From Chryseobacterium sp. MYb264 (GTDB taxonomy: Bacteria > Bacteroidota > Bacteroidia > Flavobacteriales > Weeksellaceae), in the NCBI RefSeq assembly GCF_035974275.1, contig NZ_CP142422.1, positions 3,286,001 through 3,350,000 on the forward strand: a DNA stretch of 64,000 bases, given 5' to 3'. The notes under the pieces were generated by a model that did not search any database, was not told where the DNA came from, and worked only from the letters and a program-made list of their open reading frames with translations. Numbering within the stretch: position 1 is the first letter of the stretch; each line of letters begins with the position of its first letter. The translations under genes were made by a program, and so were the position numbers. Shown one piece after another: positions 7,344 through 15,658 of this stretch.

Positions 7344-8735
7344 TTATTTATCCATTCTCACAATTCGAGGCTGGAAAGTTCCAAGAATATCCACCAGTTC
7401 ACTTTGCGCATTCATCACTTCATTGATGTCTTTGTAAGCCATTGGAGCTTCTTCCGTATTTCCACCCATTAATGTGACATTTTTGAGTTTTAATTCTTTT
7501 TTAATGTCATTTTGAGTGAATAAACTTCTGCATTCACCTCTAGAATGCGCTCTTCCCGCTCCGTGCGAAGCCGAGTTCAACGAATCCGGATTTCCTTTCC
7601 CGCGAACGATAAAACCTTTTGCCGTCATTGAGCCGGGAATCATTCCTAATTCATTTTCATTCGCAGGAGTTGCTCCCTTTCTGTGAACAATGACTTCTCT
7701 TCCGTTGTGAATTTCCTTCCACGCGAAATTGTGATGATTTTCAATTCTTGCCTTCACTCTTCCTCCGACTGCTTTTACCAATCTTCTGTGAATATCATCG
7801 TGACAGGCTGAAGCATAATCTCCTGCTAAATTCATTGCCGTCCAATATTCCAAACCGAGATGTGTGCTTAAATCTAACCACGCAAATTGCTGTGCTTCTT
7901 TTGGCAACGGACATTGTTCTGCCGCCACTCTCGAATAATATTGAGCGATTTCCGCTCCCAATCCACGAGATCCACTGTGTGAAAGAATTCCTAGGTATTT
8001 TCCTTTTGGAAGTCCGATTTGTTCGTCTTCTTCTGTGATTTCTACTTCTCCGAATTCCACAAAGTGATTTCCGCCACCGGAACTTCCCATTTGTTTAATG
8101 GCTTTTCCTTTTAATCTTCTTAAAATCGGAATCATATCAAACGTATCTCTGTCGAAAATTTCGTGATCGATGTGAGATTTATGTGTTTCATACATTCCGA
8201 ATTTAGTATGCTCAGCAAGAGCTTTTTCATATTTATCTCTTGCTCCGTCAAGATATGAAATAGGGGTATCCAAAATACTCAGGCTCATTCTACAACCGAT
8301 ATCCATGCCGACTCCATAAGGAATTACGGCATTTTCTACGGCAAGAACACCTCCAATCGGAAGTCCGTACCCGCTATGTGCATCGGGCATTAAAGCGCCC
8401 TGCGTTGAAATTGGAAGTTTCAAAGCGGTATACAGTTGGTTTTTTGCTTCATCCGAAATATTGTTTCCGAAAATATTAAAAGTTGCTCTGTTTGTATTAA
8501 GCATTCTTTTTTCTGTTTTCCTGGATGAAAGCAAAGCTTCTGCGATTTGTCCGAACGTTAAATCTTTTTCAAACTGTTCCGGATTTTGCAGAATTTCCTT
8601 TAAAAGAGATTTTACATGATGAATATTTTTCGTTGCAAAATTTCTTTTCATGACTTCCAAAGCGATGTTCACACTCTGATTGTTTGGATAGCCTATTTTT
8701 AATATATCTTTTCCTTTAAGTTTTAAATTTCCCAT
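7344..8735 (-). CDS. rtcB: RtcB-family RNA ligase
   Basis: A 463-residue RtcB ligase, which joins 2',3'-cyclic phosphate (or 3'-phosphate) and 5'-hydroxyl RNA ends using GTP and Mn2+. Visible motifs: DAHSGYGLPIGG, the metal-binding GMDIGCRM (usually DINCG), GNHFVEF, LSHSGSRGLG, HHNFAW, HRKGATPA, and SHGAGRAHSRGE near the C-terminus with the guanylate-accepting histidine region. The ATG at 8735 is ten bases after the stop of the preceding gene; an upstream start would overlap it. The DIGC variant and the prfH partner suggest the RtcB2-type repair paralog rather than a tRNA-splicing ligase. Known role in such pairs: resealing cleaved 16S rRNA. Confidence 0.95.
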   Translation of the reverse strand: MGNLKLKGKDILKIGYPNNQSVNIALEVMKRNFATKNIHHVKSLLKEILQNPEQFEKDLTFGQIAEALLSSRKTEKRMLNTNRATFNIFGNNISDEAKNQLYTALKLPISTQGALMPDAHSGYGLPIGGVLAVENAVIPYGVGMDIGCRMSLSILDTPISYLDGARDKYEKALAEHTKFGMYETHKSHIDHEIFDRDTFDMIPILRRLKGKAIKQMGSSGGGNHFVEFGEVEITEEDEQIGLPKGKYLGILSHSGSRGLGAEIAQYYSRVAAEQCPLPKEAQQFAWLDLSTHLGLEYWTAMNLAGDYASACHDDIHRRLVKAVGGRVKARIENHHNFAWKEIHNGREVIVHRKGATPANENELGMIPGSMTAKGFIVRGKGNPDSLNSASHGAGRAHSRGECRSLFTQNDIKKELKLKNVTLMGGNTEEAPMAYKDINEVMNAQSELVDILGTFQPRIVRMDK

Positions 8736-8745
8736 TGTTTTTGTT

Positions 8746-9495
8746 TTAAAATTGGAGGATATTTCCATCCTCTGAATTTTCTGCAATCTCTGTTGCAGAC
8801 ATTTTGTAGCGAACGCATTTTCTGCTGTTCAGCGGATCACGTGTGTATTTATTTTTCCATGGATTGGGTTTTCCATAAATCTTTTTATGAATAATTCCCG
8901 TGACTTTATGCCGACCTAAAAATGAATCGAGTTCATCAATTTCTCTTTCTAAATCGGAATTCAATGGTTTGCAATGAGTAATCATATTTGGTTTTACTCT
9001 CAATACAAATCTCCATGGTTCAATAAATTCGTAGTAAATATTATATCTCTTTCTGATCGGACAATAATCTTCTCTTTTTAAGAAATATTGCCTTTCCCGG
9101 GTTGTTAATCCTAACTTTGGATCGTTCCATTGATGCGTTGAAAGTCGAGCCAATTTCTGTTCTCTTTCAACATAAATTCTTCGTCCGAATTTTCTTTTCT
9201 TTTTTAAGAATTTTCGGGTTTCGGAATACATCTTTGTATTAATCTTATCTAAAATTCCTTGGAAGAAATCGCCATCTTTAGATCGTTTCACATCGTCTCT
9301 TACGACAAAGAATCTTACAAATCCTTTCTGATAAGGTTCCATCAAAGAAACTAACGGAATATTTCTTCTTATTTTCCAAAGTTCATCACTACGTTTATAC
9401 TTTTTCCTGATCTGCTTTTCTACATCTTTTCTTATTATTCTTTTTCTGCTTCTCAGACTTCGTAATCTGAAAGACAAAAGGTTATCTTTTTCCAT
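8746..9495 (-). CDS. Highly basic protein of unknown function, first gene of the prfH-rtcB operon
   Basis: A 249-residue cytoplasmic protein dense in Arg and Lys, opening with RLRSLRSRKRIIRKDVEK. I recognise no family. Visible features: a KFLKKKRKFGRR cluster, a central WRFVLRVKPNMITHC strand-like stretch, and a single WNDPKLGLTTRERQYF motif. There is no signal peptide or membrane segment. Such a charge profile is common in RNA- or ribosome-binding proteins, which suits the operon, but that is inference. It leads the operon and ends ten bases before rtcB. A ~750-base gap with repeats lies upstream. Confidence 0.75.
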   Translation of the reverse strand: MEKDNLLSFRLRSLRSRKRIIRKDVEKQIRKKYKRSDELWKIRRNIPLVSLMEPYQKGFVRFFVVRDDVKRSKDGDFFQGILDKINTKMYSETRKFLKKKRKFGRRIYVEREQKLARLSTHQWNDPKLGLTTRERQYFLKREDYCPIRKRYNIYYEFIEPWRFVLRVKPNMITHCKPLNSDLEREIDELDSFLGRHKVTGIIHKKIYGKPNPWKNKYTRDPLNSRKCVRYKMSATEIAENSEDGNILQF

Positions 9496-9596
9496 TTATT
9501 AATAGATTCTAGATACAAGACACAAGATTTCAGATTTTCTGAAACTGTATTTTTGCATTAAATCTTTAATCAACTATTATTTTAGTTGACTTTATT

Positions 9597-9631
9597 TAAA
9601 CCTCATAGGTTTTAAAAACCTATGAGGTTTA
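9597..9631. repeat. Perfect palindrome, dispersed (copy 1)
   Basis: Sixteen-base arms, TAAACCTCATAGGTTT and its exact inverse, separated by three bases. A near copy sits at 50830-50862 with one arm mismatch. It can form a strong hairpin, so terminator or REP-like element are both possible. Confidence 0.85.
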
Positions 9632-9650
9632 GTTTATCCGTAGCCTTCTC

Positions 9651-9746
9651 CTAGCCCCGATTGCAGCGACATCCTTTTTTGTTGCGGCCGCAGCGAAGCG
9701 GAGGCCGTAATAAAAAAGATACAGCGGAAAGCGGGAATAGCTTCAA
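9651..9746 (+). repeat. Dispersed hairpin repeat (copy 1)
   Basis: A 96-base block with conserved ends: TAGCCCCGATTGCAGCGAC at the left and GATACAGCGGAAAGCGGGAA at the right, around a GC-rich centre. ATCC-TTTTTT and AAAAAAGAT can pair, giving an imperfect hairpin. The same ends recur inverted at 63330-63421 with a different middle. From memory, blocks like this are frequent between genes in Chryseobacterium and Flavobacterium. Confidence 0.75.
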
Positions 9747-9840
9747 ATAGAAATTATCTGCTATTTCGAAAAAAGCTCCAAAAATTTTATAAAAAAAGAT
9801 TTCGGGGAAACTGATTTGAGTTTGAAATATTGCGCAATAA

Positions 9841-9871
9841 AAAACCCGAAAATCTTACGACTTCGGGTTTT
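9841..9871. terminator. Terminator-like hairpin
   Basis: Perfect ten-base arms, AAAACCCGAA and TTCGGGTTTT, with an 11-base loop. It is far from any clear gene end, so the transcript it would stop is uncertain. Confidence 0.55.
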
Positions 9872-10247
9872 GATATTTCAATATACTGTTATTCTATGAG
9901 TGTACCAAACCACGAAGCCTCGCCTTTGCAAAAGGCAATCCTACTGTTGAATGTAGATTAAATTTGAACATTGCTTCGTTGCTTTTTAATTGGTTAAACT
10001 TGATTTTCAGATGCAAAGATATAGTATTTTTTTAATCTGCAAAATAAATTTTTAAAATTCTTCACCTTTCATCATGCTGAGCATCAAGTTCAAAGCATTT
10101 TCCGAGTGAAGTAATACCGTATTTTTCAATGTATCTTCGGTGACTTTTGAGGTTCTTTGCTGCATTTGTTTTTTCGTAGTATGAAATGGCTCTGAGGTCA
10201 ATTTTGAAAGGATGAGATTCAATCTGAGAATTCATATAATTAAAAAT

Positions 10248-11231
10248 TTACTTCAAATTAATCAAGCTGATGAAAATAGCATCAATCACCTTCGTCATTC
10301 GCTGTAGATCGAGCGTTTCCAAAGTATCTGTCGGTTCGTGATAATTTTTATTTCTGAAAAATGATGTATCTGTGATCATTAAAGCCGGATAATTAAATTT
10401 CCAATAATTAAGATGGTCAGAAAAATCTACTCCTTTTACGAACTTCGGAGCGGGAAATGTTTCTGTTTTTATTTGCTTTGATTCTTTAAAATTAGCAACA
10501 AAATTTCTTACAAATTTTCCTGAACCACTGAATCTTTTAACCAAAGTGATAAAATCTCCTTTGTTACCATAAATCCAGGAAAGCGCACCCACCGGAAAGC
10601 TTTGTGAATTTTTTTCATCTTTAAAATAGCCGATCATTTCCACACTTGCCATTCCGTACACTTCAATATGATTGTCTTTGAGGTATTTTGCATGAATATA
10701 ACTTCCCATATTTTCAGTTCTGAAAAACGGTGGTTCCTCTAATGTATATGCAACTAAATCTATTCTGTAATTGAGTTTTTGCCCTTTCAACATTCTGGCC
10801 AATTCTAAAAGAGCCGTCACTCCCGTCGCATTATCATCCGCTCCTTTTTGATCGCCGCAAACATCATAATGAGCTCCTACGATGATTCTTTTTGTATGTT
10901 CCGTTCCGAAAGAACAAATTACATTTTTATAGGTCTTTCCATCAACTTTATATTCCTGAAAGGTCGTTTCATCGGCATATTGAGTGAAGTTTTTAAAAAT
11001 ATAATCGGCAACAGAATTCAGCTGTTCTAAATTTTGATAATTCCGAAATTGTGGCGTTTCAACAAGCGCTTTTAAATGTTGATTTACCAAAATACTATCT
11101 GCCGAAGTGTTTATACTATTCAAATAAACTTTCTTTTTAAAAGTTCCGAAAAGAAAAAGTACGATAAAACAAAAGCCTACGAGAAGAAAAAATTTTCCTC
11201 TTGTAGGCTTAATTATATTTTTAAAATTCAT
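10248..11231 (-). CDS. M28-family zinc peptidase, membrane-anchored
   Basis: A 327-residue protein with one N-terminal membrane segment at about residues 15-30 (FFLLVGFCFIVLFLFG), then a periplasmic M28 peptidase domain. Visible zinc-site motifs: GAHYD (His, Asp), GADDNATG (bridging Asp) and LEEP (the catalytic/zinc Glu pair), with a late histidine in YHEPTDT. M28 enzymes are usually aminopeptidases or carboxypeptidases; the exact specificity cannot be told. It is followed by a gene-poor gap, and the stress-like gene lies 27 bases upstream, so the two could share a transcript. Confidence 0.88.
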   Translation of the reverse strand: MNFKNIIKPTRGKFFLLVGFCFIVLFLFGTFKKKVYLNSINTSADSILVNQHLKALVETPQFRNYQNLEQLNSVADYIFKNFTQYADETTFQEYKVDGKTYKNVICSFGTEHTKRIIVGAHYDVCGDQKGADDNATGVTALLELARMLKGQKLNYRIDLVAYTLEEPPFFRTENMGSYIHAKYLKDNHIEVYGMASVEMIGYFKDEKNSQSFPVGALSWIYGNKGDFITLVKRFSGSGKFVRNFVANFKESKQIKTETFPAPKFVKGVDFSDHLNYWKFNYPALMITDTSFFRNKNYHEPTDTLETLDLQRMTKVIDAIFISLINLK

Positions 11232-11258
11232 TATTTATAATAAATGGGTTAATTGAAT

Positions 11259-11750
11259 TTAATCTTTCGAACCCAAATCATCCATCGTATCTCCCATTCC
11301 TCTACTGTTTGGACTATAGGTTCTTTCCGAATCCAGGAAATAAATATTATGCTTTGCTTTCGCAATAATTCCGTCATATTCCTGCTCGGTCATTCCTTCA
11401 GGGATATCTTTCTGCTGATCCGCAGGTTTTCTGTAAACTTCAAGTGCTCCTTTCTCGTTAAGAACCGCTTTTGCAAATTTTGCCTGTTCCAAATCATCCG
11501 CATACACCACGATATTGTTTTTTCCGACACTATGCGTTCTATAAGCATCTAGCATTTCGGCGTCATGAGCGAAAACATAATCAAAGAAACCTTTTGTCTG
11601 CTCGTCTTCCTGATAATGATTGAGACCCGTTTCAACCTTTGATTTGGAAACAATAATATTTGCTTCGCTGAATCCTTTTTCTTTTAAATCTTTTTTAATT
11701 TCCTCTGTATCTACAGTCTGCGGAAATACTGAAACTACTGTATAAGCCAT
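11259..11750 (-). CDS. Small cytoplasmic protein resembling general-stress (YflT-type) domain
   Basis: A 163-residue soluble protein without signal peptide. The N-terminus MAYTVVSVFPQTVDTEE followed by a helix and KGFSEANIIVSKS resembles the general stress protein 17M/YflT domain, a small alpha-beta unit. A second alpha-beta repeat may follow (KNNIVVYADDLEQAKFAK). The C-terminus is acidic and polar (RGMGDTMDDLGSKD). No enzyme motif is visible. It lies 27 bases before the M28 peptidase gene on the same strand. The family assignment is tentative. Confidence 0.65.
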   Translation of the reverse strand: MAYTVVSVFPQTVDTEEIKKDLKEKGFSEANIIVSKSKVETGLNHYQEDEQTKGFFDYVFAHDAEMLDAYRTHSVGKNNIVVYADDLEQAKFAKAVLNEKGALEVYRKPADQQKDIPEGMTEQEYDGIIAKAKHNIYFLDSERTYSPNSRGMGDTMDDLGSKD

Positions 11751-11816
11751 AATATTTTGTTTTGGTTATGGTTTACAGTACAAACGCTGTGCAATTTTTT
11801 CGTTGAAAACGTTAAT

Positions 11817-13934
11817 TTAGTTTAAAAATTTCTCCAAAATATCAACTGCGCATTTCGGAAGATTCGTTCCCGGGCCGAAAATAAAATCTGCTCCGTTGGC
11901 ATATAAAAATTCATAATCCTGTTGAGGAATTACGCCACCAACAACGATTGTAATATCGTCTGCACCTAACTTTTTCAACTCTTCAACCACTTGCGGAACC
12001 AATGTTTTGTGACCGGCCGCCAATGAAGAAACTCCCAAAATGTGAATATCGTTTTCCACCGCCTGTTTTGCCACCTCTTCCGGAGTCTGAAATAATGGCG
12101 CAACATCGACGTCGAATCCCATGTCTGCAAATGCAGTTGCTACTACTTTTGCACCTCGATCGTGACCATCCTGCCCCATTTTTGCTACCATTAATCTTGG
12201 TCGGCGACCTTCTTCTTCCTCAAATTTCTGAGTCAGATTTAATGCTTTTTCAAAATATTCGTTTTTCCCTGCATTCATGGCATAAACTCCTGAAATTGTT
12301 CTGATATTCGCTTTATATCTTCCGAAACTTTCTTCCATCGCATCGCTCATTTCGCCAAGTGTCACTCTTCTGCGGGCCGCTTCGATACATAATGCGAGAA
12401 GATTTCCTTTTCCTGTTTTTGCAGATTCTCTGATTTCATTTAAAATCTGTTCTACCGTTTCGGAATTTCTATTTAATTTAATAGATTCTAATCTTTCGAT
12501 TTGTTTTCTACGAACTTCCGTATTATCAATATCTAATATTTCGATCTGATCTTGTTTTAAAGCAGATCTGAAAGAATTAACTCCGATGATAAATTCCTCG
12601 CCGCTATCAATTTTAGCCTGCTTTCTTGCCGCCGCTTCTTCAATTCTCATCTTTGGAATTCCGGCTTCGATGGCTTTTGTCATTCCGCCTTCCTGTTCAA
12701 CCTCATCAATGTATTTCATGGCTTCCTCGATCATTTGCTGAGTCAGAGATTCCACCAGATTACTTCCACCCATAGGATCTACAACATCGCAAATTCCGCT
12801 TTCCTGCTGAAGAATAATCTGAGTATTTCTCGCAATTTTCGCTGAATAATCTGTCGGAAGGGCAATGGCTTCGTCCAAGGCATTGGTGTGAAGAGACTGA
12901 GTTCCGCCCAACGCTGAAGATAAGGCTTCAATGGCTGTTCTTGTAATATTGTTAAAAGGTTCCTGTTCAGTTAAAGACCATCCAGAAGTCTGGGAATGGG
13001 TTCTCAAGGCCAGGGATTTTGGATTTTGAGGATTAAATTGCTTTAATAATTCAGCCCAAATATATCTTGCGGCACGCATTTTTGCGATTTCCATGAAGTG
13101 ATTCATTCCGATGGCCCAGAAGAAAGATAATCTTGGGGCGAAATCATCAACATTCATTCCTGCTTTTATCCCGGTTCTTACGTATTCCAAACCGTCTGCA
13201 AGCGTGTACGCCATTTCCAGCACCGGTGTTGCACCTGCTTCCTGCATGTGATATCCTGAAATAGAAATCGAGTTGAATTTCGGAATATTTCTAGACGTAT
13301 ATTCGAAAATATCAGCAATGATTTTCATGGAAGGTGCCGGTGGATAGATGTAAGTATTTCTCACCATGAATTCCTTTAAAATATCATTCTGAATGGTTCC
13401 TGAAAGCAAATCCTGAGCAACGCCCTGCTCTTCTGCAGCCACGATGTAGAAAGACAAAATCGGTAAAACTGCGCCATTCATCGTCATGGAAACGGAAATC
13501 TGATCTAACGGTATTTCATTAAACAAGATTTTCATATCCTCCACAGAATCGATGGCAACGCCCGCTTTTCCAACGTCTCCTACCACTCTTCCGTGATCTG
13601 AATCATACCCTCTGTGTGTCGCCAGATCGAAGGCTACTGAAAGTCCTTTTTGTCCTGCCGCCAGATTTCTTCGATAAAAAGCATTGGATTCTTCTGCTGT
13701 GGAAAAACCGGCATACTGACGAATTGTCCACGGTTTCTGAACATACATCGTCGTGTAGGGACCTCGTAAATAAGGGGCACTTCCGGGGGATGTTTCTGTT
13801 AAAGATTCATCTTTAACATCTTCTTTTTTATAGGAAGACTTCAACTGTAATCCATCTTTTTCAAAAGGATAGATTTCAGTTATTTTTTCAGTTATATTAA
13901 ATTGAGGAGTTTTGTTCTGAACTTCTCTTCTCAT
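11817..13934 (-). CDS. scpA: Methylmalonyl-CoA mutase, large/catalytic subunit
   Basis: A 705-residue cobalamin-dependent mutase interconverting succinyl-CoA and (R)-methylmalonyl-CoA. The N-terminal TIM barrel carries [17 protein letters not shown] and [18 protein letters not shown], typical of the substrate channel. The C-terminal B12 domain holds the cobalamin-coordinating DGHDRG (His of DxHxxG). It is a full-length catalytic chain; no small subunit is adjacent here, so the partner, if needed, is elsewhere. Its chaperone MeaB is at 332-1318. It probably works in propionate or branched-chain/odd-chain acid metabolism, in either direction. Confidence 0.95.
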   Translation of the reverse strand: MRREVQNKTPQFNITEKITEIYPFEKDGLQLKSSYKKEDVKDESLTETSPGSAPYLRGPYTTMYVQKPWTIRQYAGFSTAEESNAFYRRNLAAGQKGLSVAFDLATHRGYDSDHGRVVGDVGKAGVAIDSVEDMKILFNEIPLDQISVSMTMNGAVLPILSFYIVAAEEQGVAQDLLSGTIQNDILKEFMVRNTYIYPPAPSMKIIADIFEYTSRNIPKFNSISISGYHMQEAGATPVLEMAYTLADGLEYVRTGIKAGMNVDDFAPRLSFFWAIGMNHFMEIAKMRAARYIWAELLKQFNPQNPKSLALRTHSQTSGWSLTEQEPFNNITRTAIEALSSALGGTQSLHTNALDEAIALPTDYSAKIARNTQIILQQESGICDVVDPMGGSNLVESLTQQMIEEAMKYIDEVEQEGGMTKAIEAGIPKMRIEEAAARKQAKIDSGEEFIIGVNSFRSALKQDQIEILDIDNTEVRRKQIERLESIKLNRNSETVEQILNEIRESAKTGKGNLLALCIEAARRRVTLGEMSDAMEESFGRYKANIRTISGVYAMNAGKNEYFEKALNLTQKFEEEEGRRPRLMVAKMGQDGHDRGAKVVATAFADMGFDVDVAPLFQTPEEVAKQAVENDIHILGVSSLAAGHKTLVPQVVEELKKLGADDITIVVGGVIPQQDYEFLYANGADFIFGPGTNLPKCAVDILEKFLN

Positions 13935-14068
13935 ACTTAAATATTTATTAGATGGCTAAATTTAAGCATTTTTAGAATAATAAATAAGTATTGATAATCT
14001 TATGATTACGTGAGTTTTAAATTGTAATCTCTGTATATTAAATTGTTTTTAAAATTTCTTTTGAAAAT

Positions 14069-15545
14069 AATTAGTCATTCCTTAAAAACCAAGTAATATT
14101 TTGATTATCAGTTTTATGCACTTATATTTCGTAAAAAATCGTTGTAAAAAATTGCAATAAATTGTATTTTTAGGATATAAAAAGTGGCAAAATGTTAGGC
14201 AAAATAAGAGAGGATTTACAGCAGAATTTATTCAAGACCAGGCTTACGGAGCTTATTAATATGGAGCATCCGGTGGTAAAATTAGCTGGGGAGATTTCCT
14301 GGGATAAAATGGAGTCAGAGTTTGAGAAATTATTTTCAGAAAACGGAAGACCTTCTATTGCTATCCGTAAAATAGCAGGAATGCTTTTGCTCAAGGAAAT
14401 GTTTAAAGAAAGTGATGAAAGTGTAATAGAGAGATGGATTGAGAATGCGTATTGGCAATATTTTACCGGAGAAACCTTTTTCCAGACAGAGCAGCCTTTC
14501 GATCCGAGCAATTTTGTACACTTCAGAAAAAGAATTGGAGATAAGGGTTTGGAATTTCTTTTGGGACAAAGCGTTTCTCTCCATCCCAAAGCCAAAACAG
14601 AAGATGAAGTTCAGGTAGATACGACGGTTCAGGAGAAGAACATTACCTTTCCTACCGATGCCAAATTAGCAAAAAAAGTAATCGACAATTGTAGAAAAAT
14701 AGCAGAAAAAGAGAGCGTTGTACAAAGACAAAGCTACAGAAGAGTGAGCAAACAATTATTGCGGGACGCTTTTTTTGGACATCATCCCAGAAGACAGAAG
14801 AAGGCAAAAATGGCGAGGAAAAAGCTCAGGACGATTGGTAAAAGAGTTCTTCGGGAATTGGAAAGAAAACTTCCTAAAGATGTTTTGAAAGGCTACGAAG
14901 ACGTTTTTAAAATTTACCTTAAAGCACTCACCCAAGAACGTACCACGAAAGATAAAATTTACAGTCTTCACGAGCCACAAGTTGCGTGTATTGCGAAAGG
15001 AAAATCGGGAAAAGCATACGAGTTTGGGACAAAAGTAGCAGTAGTAAGAGGTCGGAAAACAGGGATCATCAGCTCGGTAAAGAGATTTTCTGGCAATCCT
15101 CACGATAGTAAAACTCTTGAAGAATCATTGGCACAGAGTGAGAGGGTAAGAAAATCCGTTGGCGGAACAAGACCTACGAAAGCCACTACAGACAGAGGAT
15201 TTAAAGGAATCAAAGAAGTGGAAGGAACAGCAATTTTGCTTCCCGCAAAAAAAGAAAAAACAAAATATGGGCAACAAGTAGCCAGATTAAGATTCCGGGC
15301 AAGAGCAGCCATAGAACCTTGTATCTCTCATTTAAAAAGAAACCACTCCTTAGGATTAAACTTCCTGAAAGGAGTGGCTGGAGATATTAATAATGCATTA
15401 TTAGCAGGGATTGGATACAATTTGAAGATGAGATTGAATCAAATCAAACAACAAATTCTTCTTTGGCTCGAACTTGTTCTCCGAATCTTTTTAGGCAAAT
15501 ATAATTTTCAAAGTCAAAAAACAGCTTTTTAAGGAGCGACTAATT
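14069..15545. mobile_element. Intact IS5-type insertion sequence with AATT target duplication
   Basis: The element proper is 14073-15541 (1469 bases). Its ends are inverted repeats of 16 bases with two mismatches: AGTCATTCCTTAAAAA at the left, and AGTCGCTCCTTAAAAA read from the right. Directly outside both is AATT (14069-14072 and 15542-15545), a likely 4-base target duplication; because AATT is its own complement the exact cut is not fixed. One full-length transposase fills it. Intact ends and gene suggest a fairly recent insertion, into the gap between the mutase and the prolyl oligopeptidase genes. Confidence 0.85.
14192..15532 (+). CDS. IS5/IS1182-type DDE transposase
   Basis: A 446-residue transposase that cuts and rejoins the element ends. 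The N-terminus has the DUF772-type segment (FDPSNFVHFRKRIGDKG). The catalytic DDE residues are visible as VQVDTTVQEK, KATTDRGFKG and the glutamate in AAIEPCISHLKR. A basic region, with HHPRRQKKAKMARKK, lies between the first two. Family assignment is by eye between IS5 and IS1182 groups. The gene runs almost the full element and shows no frameshift, so the element is probably active or was until recently. Confidence 0.92.
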   Translation: MLGKIREDLQQNLFKTRLTELINMEHPVVKLAGEISWDKMESEFEKLFSENGRPSIAIRKIAGMLLLKEMFKESDESVIERWIENAYWQYFTGETFFQTEQPFDPSNFVHFRKRIGDKGLEFLLGQSVSLHPKAKTEDEVQVDTTVQEKNITFPTDAKLAKKVIDNCRKIAEKESVVQRQSYRRVSKQLLRDAFFGHHPRRQKKAKMARKKLRTIGKRVLRELERKLPKDVLKGYEDVFKIYLKALTQERTTKDKIYSLHEPQVACIAKGKSGKAYEFGTKVAVVRGRKTGIISSVKRFSGNPHDSKTLEESLAQSERVRKSVGGTRPTKATTDRGFKGIKEVEGTAILLPAKKEKTKYGQQVARLRFRARAAIEPCISHLKRNHSLGLNFLKGVAGDINNALLAGIGYNLKMRLNQIKQQILLWLELVLRIFLGKYNFQSQKTAF

Positions 15546-15609
15546 AATGATATAAATTGACTTAATCTTTACCAATCTCAATTAATTCGGATGTAGGTTG
15601 AAAAAACAT

Positions 15610-15638
15610 AAAAGCCGGATGAAATTCATCCGGCTTTT
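15610..15638 (-). terminator. Terminator of the prolyl oligopeptidase gene
   Basis: A perfect 12-base stem (AAAAGCCGGATG / CATCCGGCTTTT) with a five-base loop, 20 bases past the minus-strand stop codon. Flanking T-runs on both strands mean it may stop transcription both ways. Confidence 0.85.
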
Positions 15639-15658
15639 ACTTTATCTTTTATAAAAGT

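Larger units (their letters stand above)
9496..10247. other. Gene-poor 750-base gap upstream of the prfH-rtcB operon
   Basis: Contains a perfect palindrome, a dispersed hairpin repeat and a terminator-like hairpin (each listed separately), but no clear gene. Two overlapping minus-strand short frames exist: 10062-10235 (57 codons, from MNSQIESHPFKID) and 10052-10165 (37 codons, ending LMLSMMKGEEF). Neither can be confirmed, and they could be fragments of one decayed gene. The segment just before 9495 has a short direct-repeat look (AGACACAAGATT). Confidence 0.4.
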
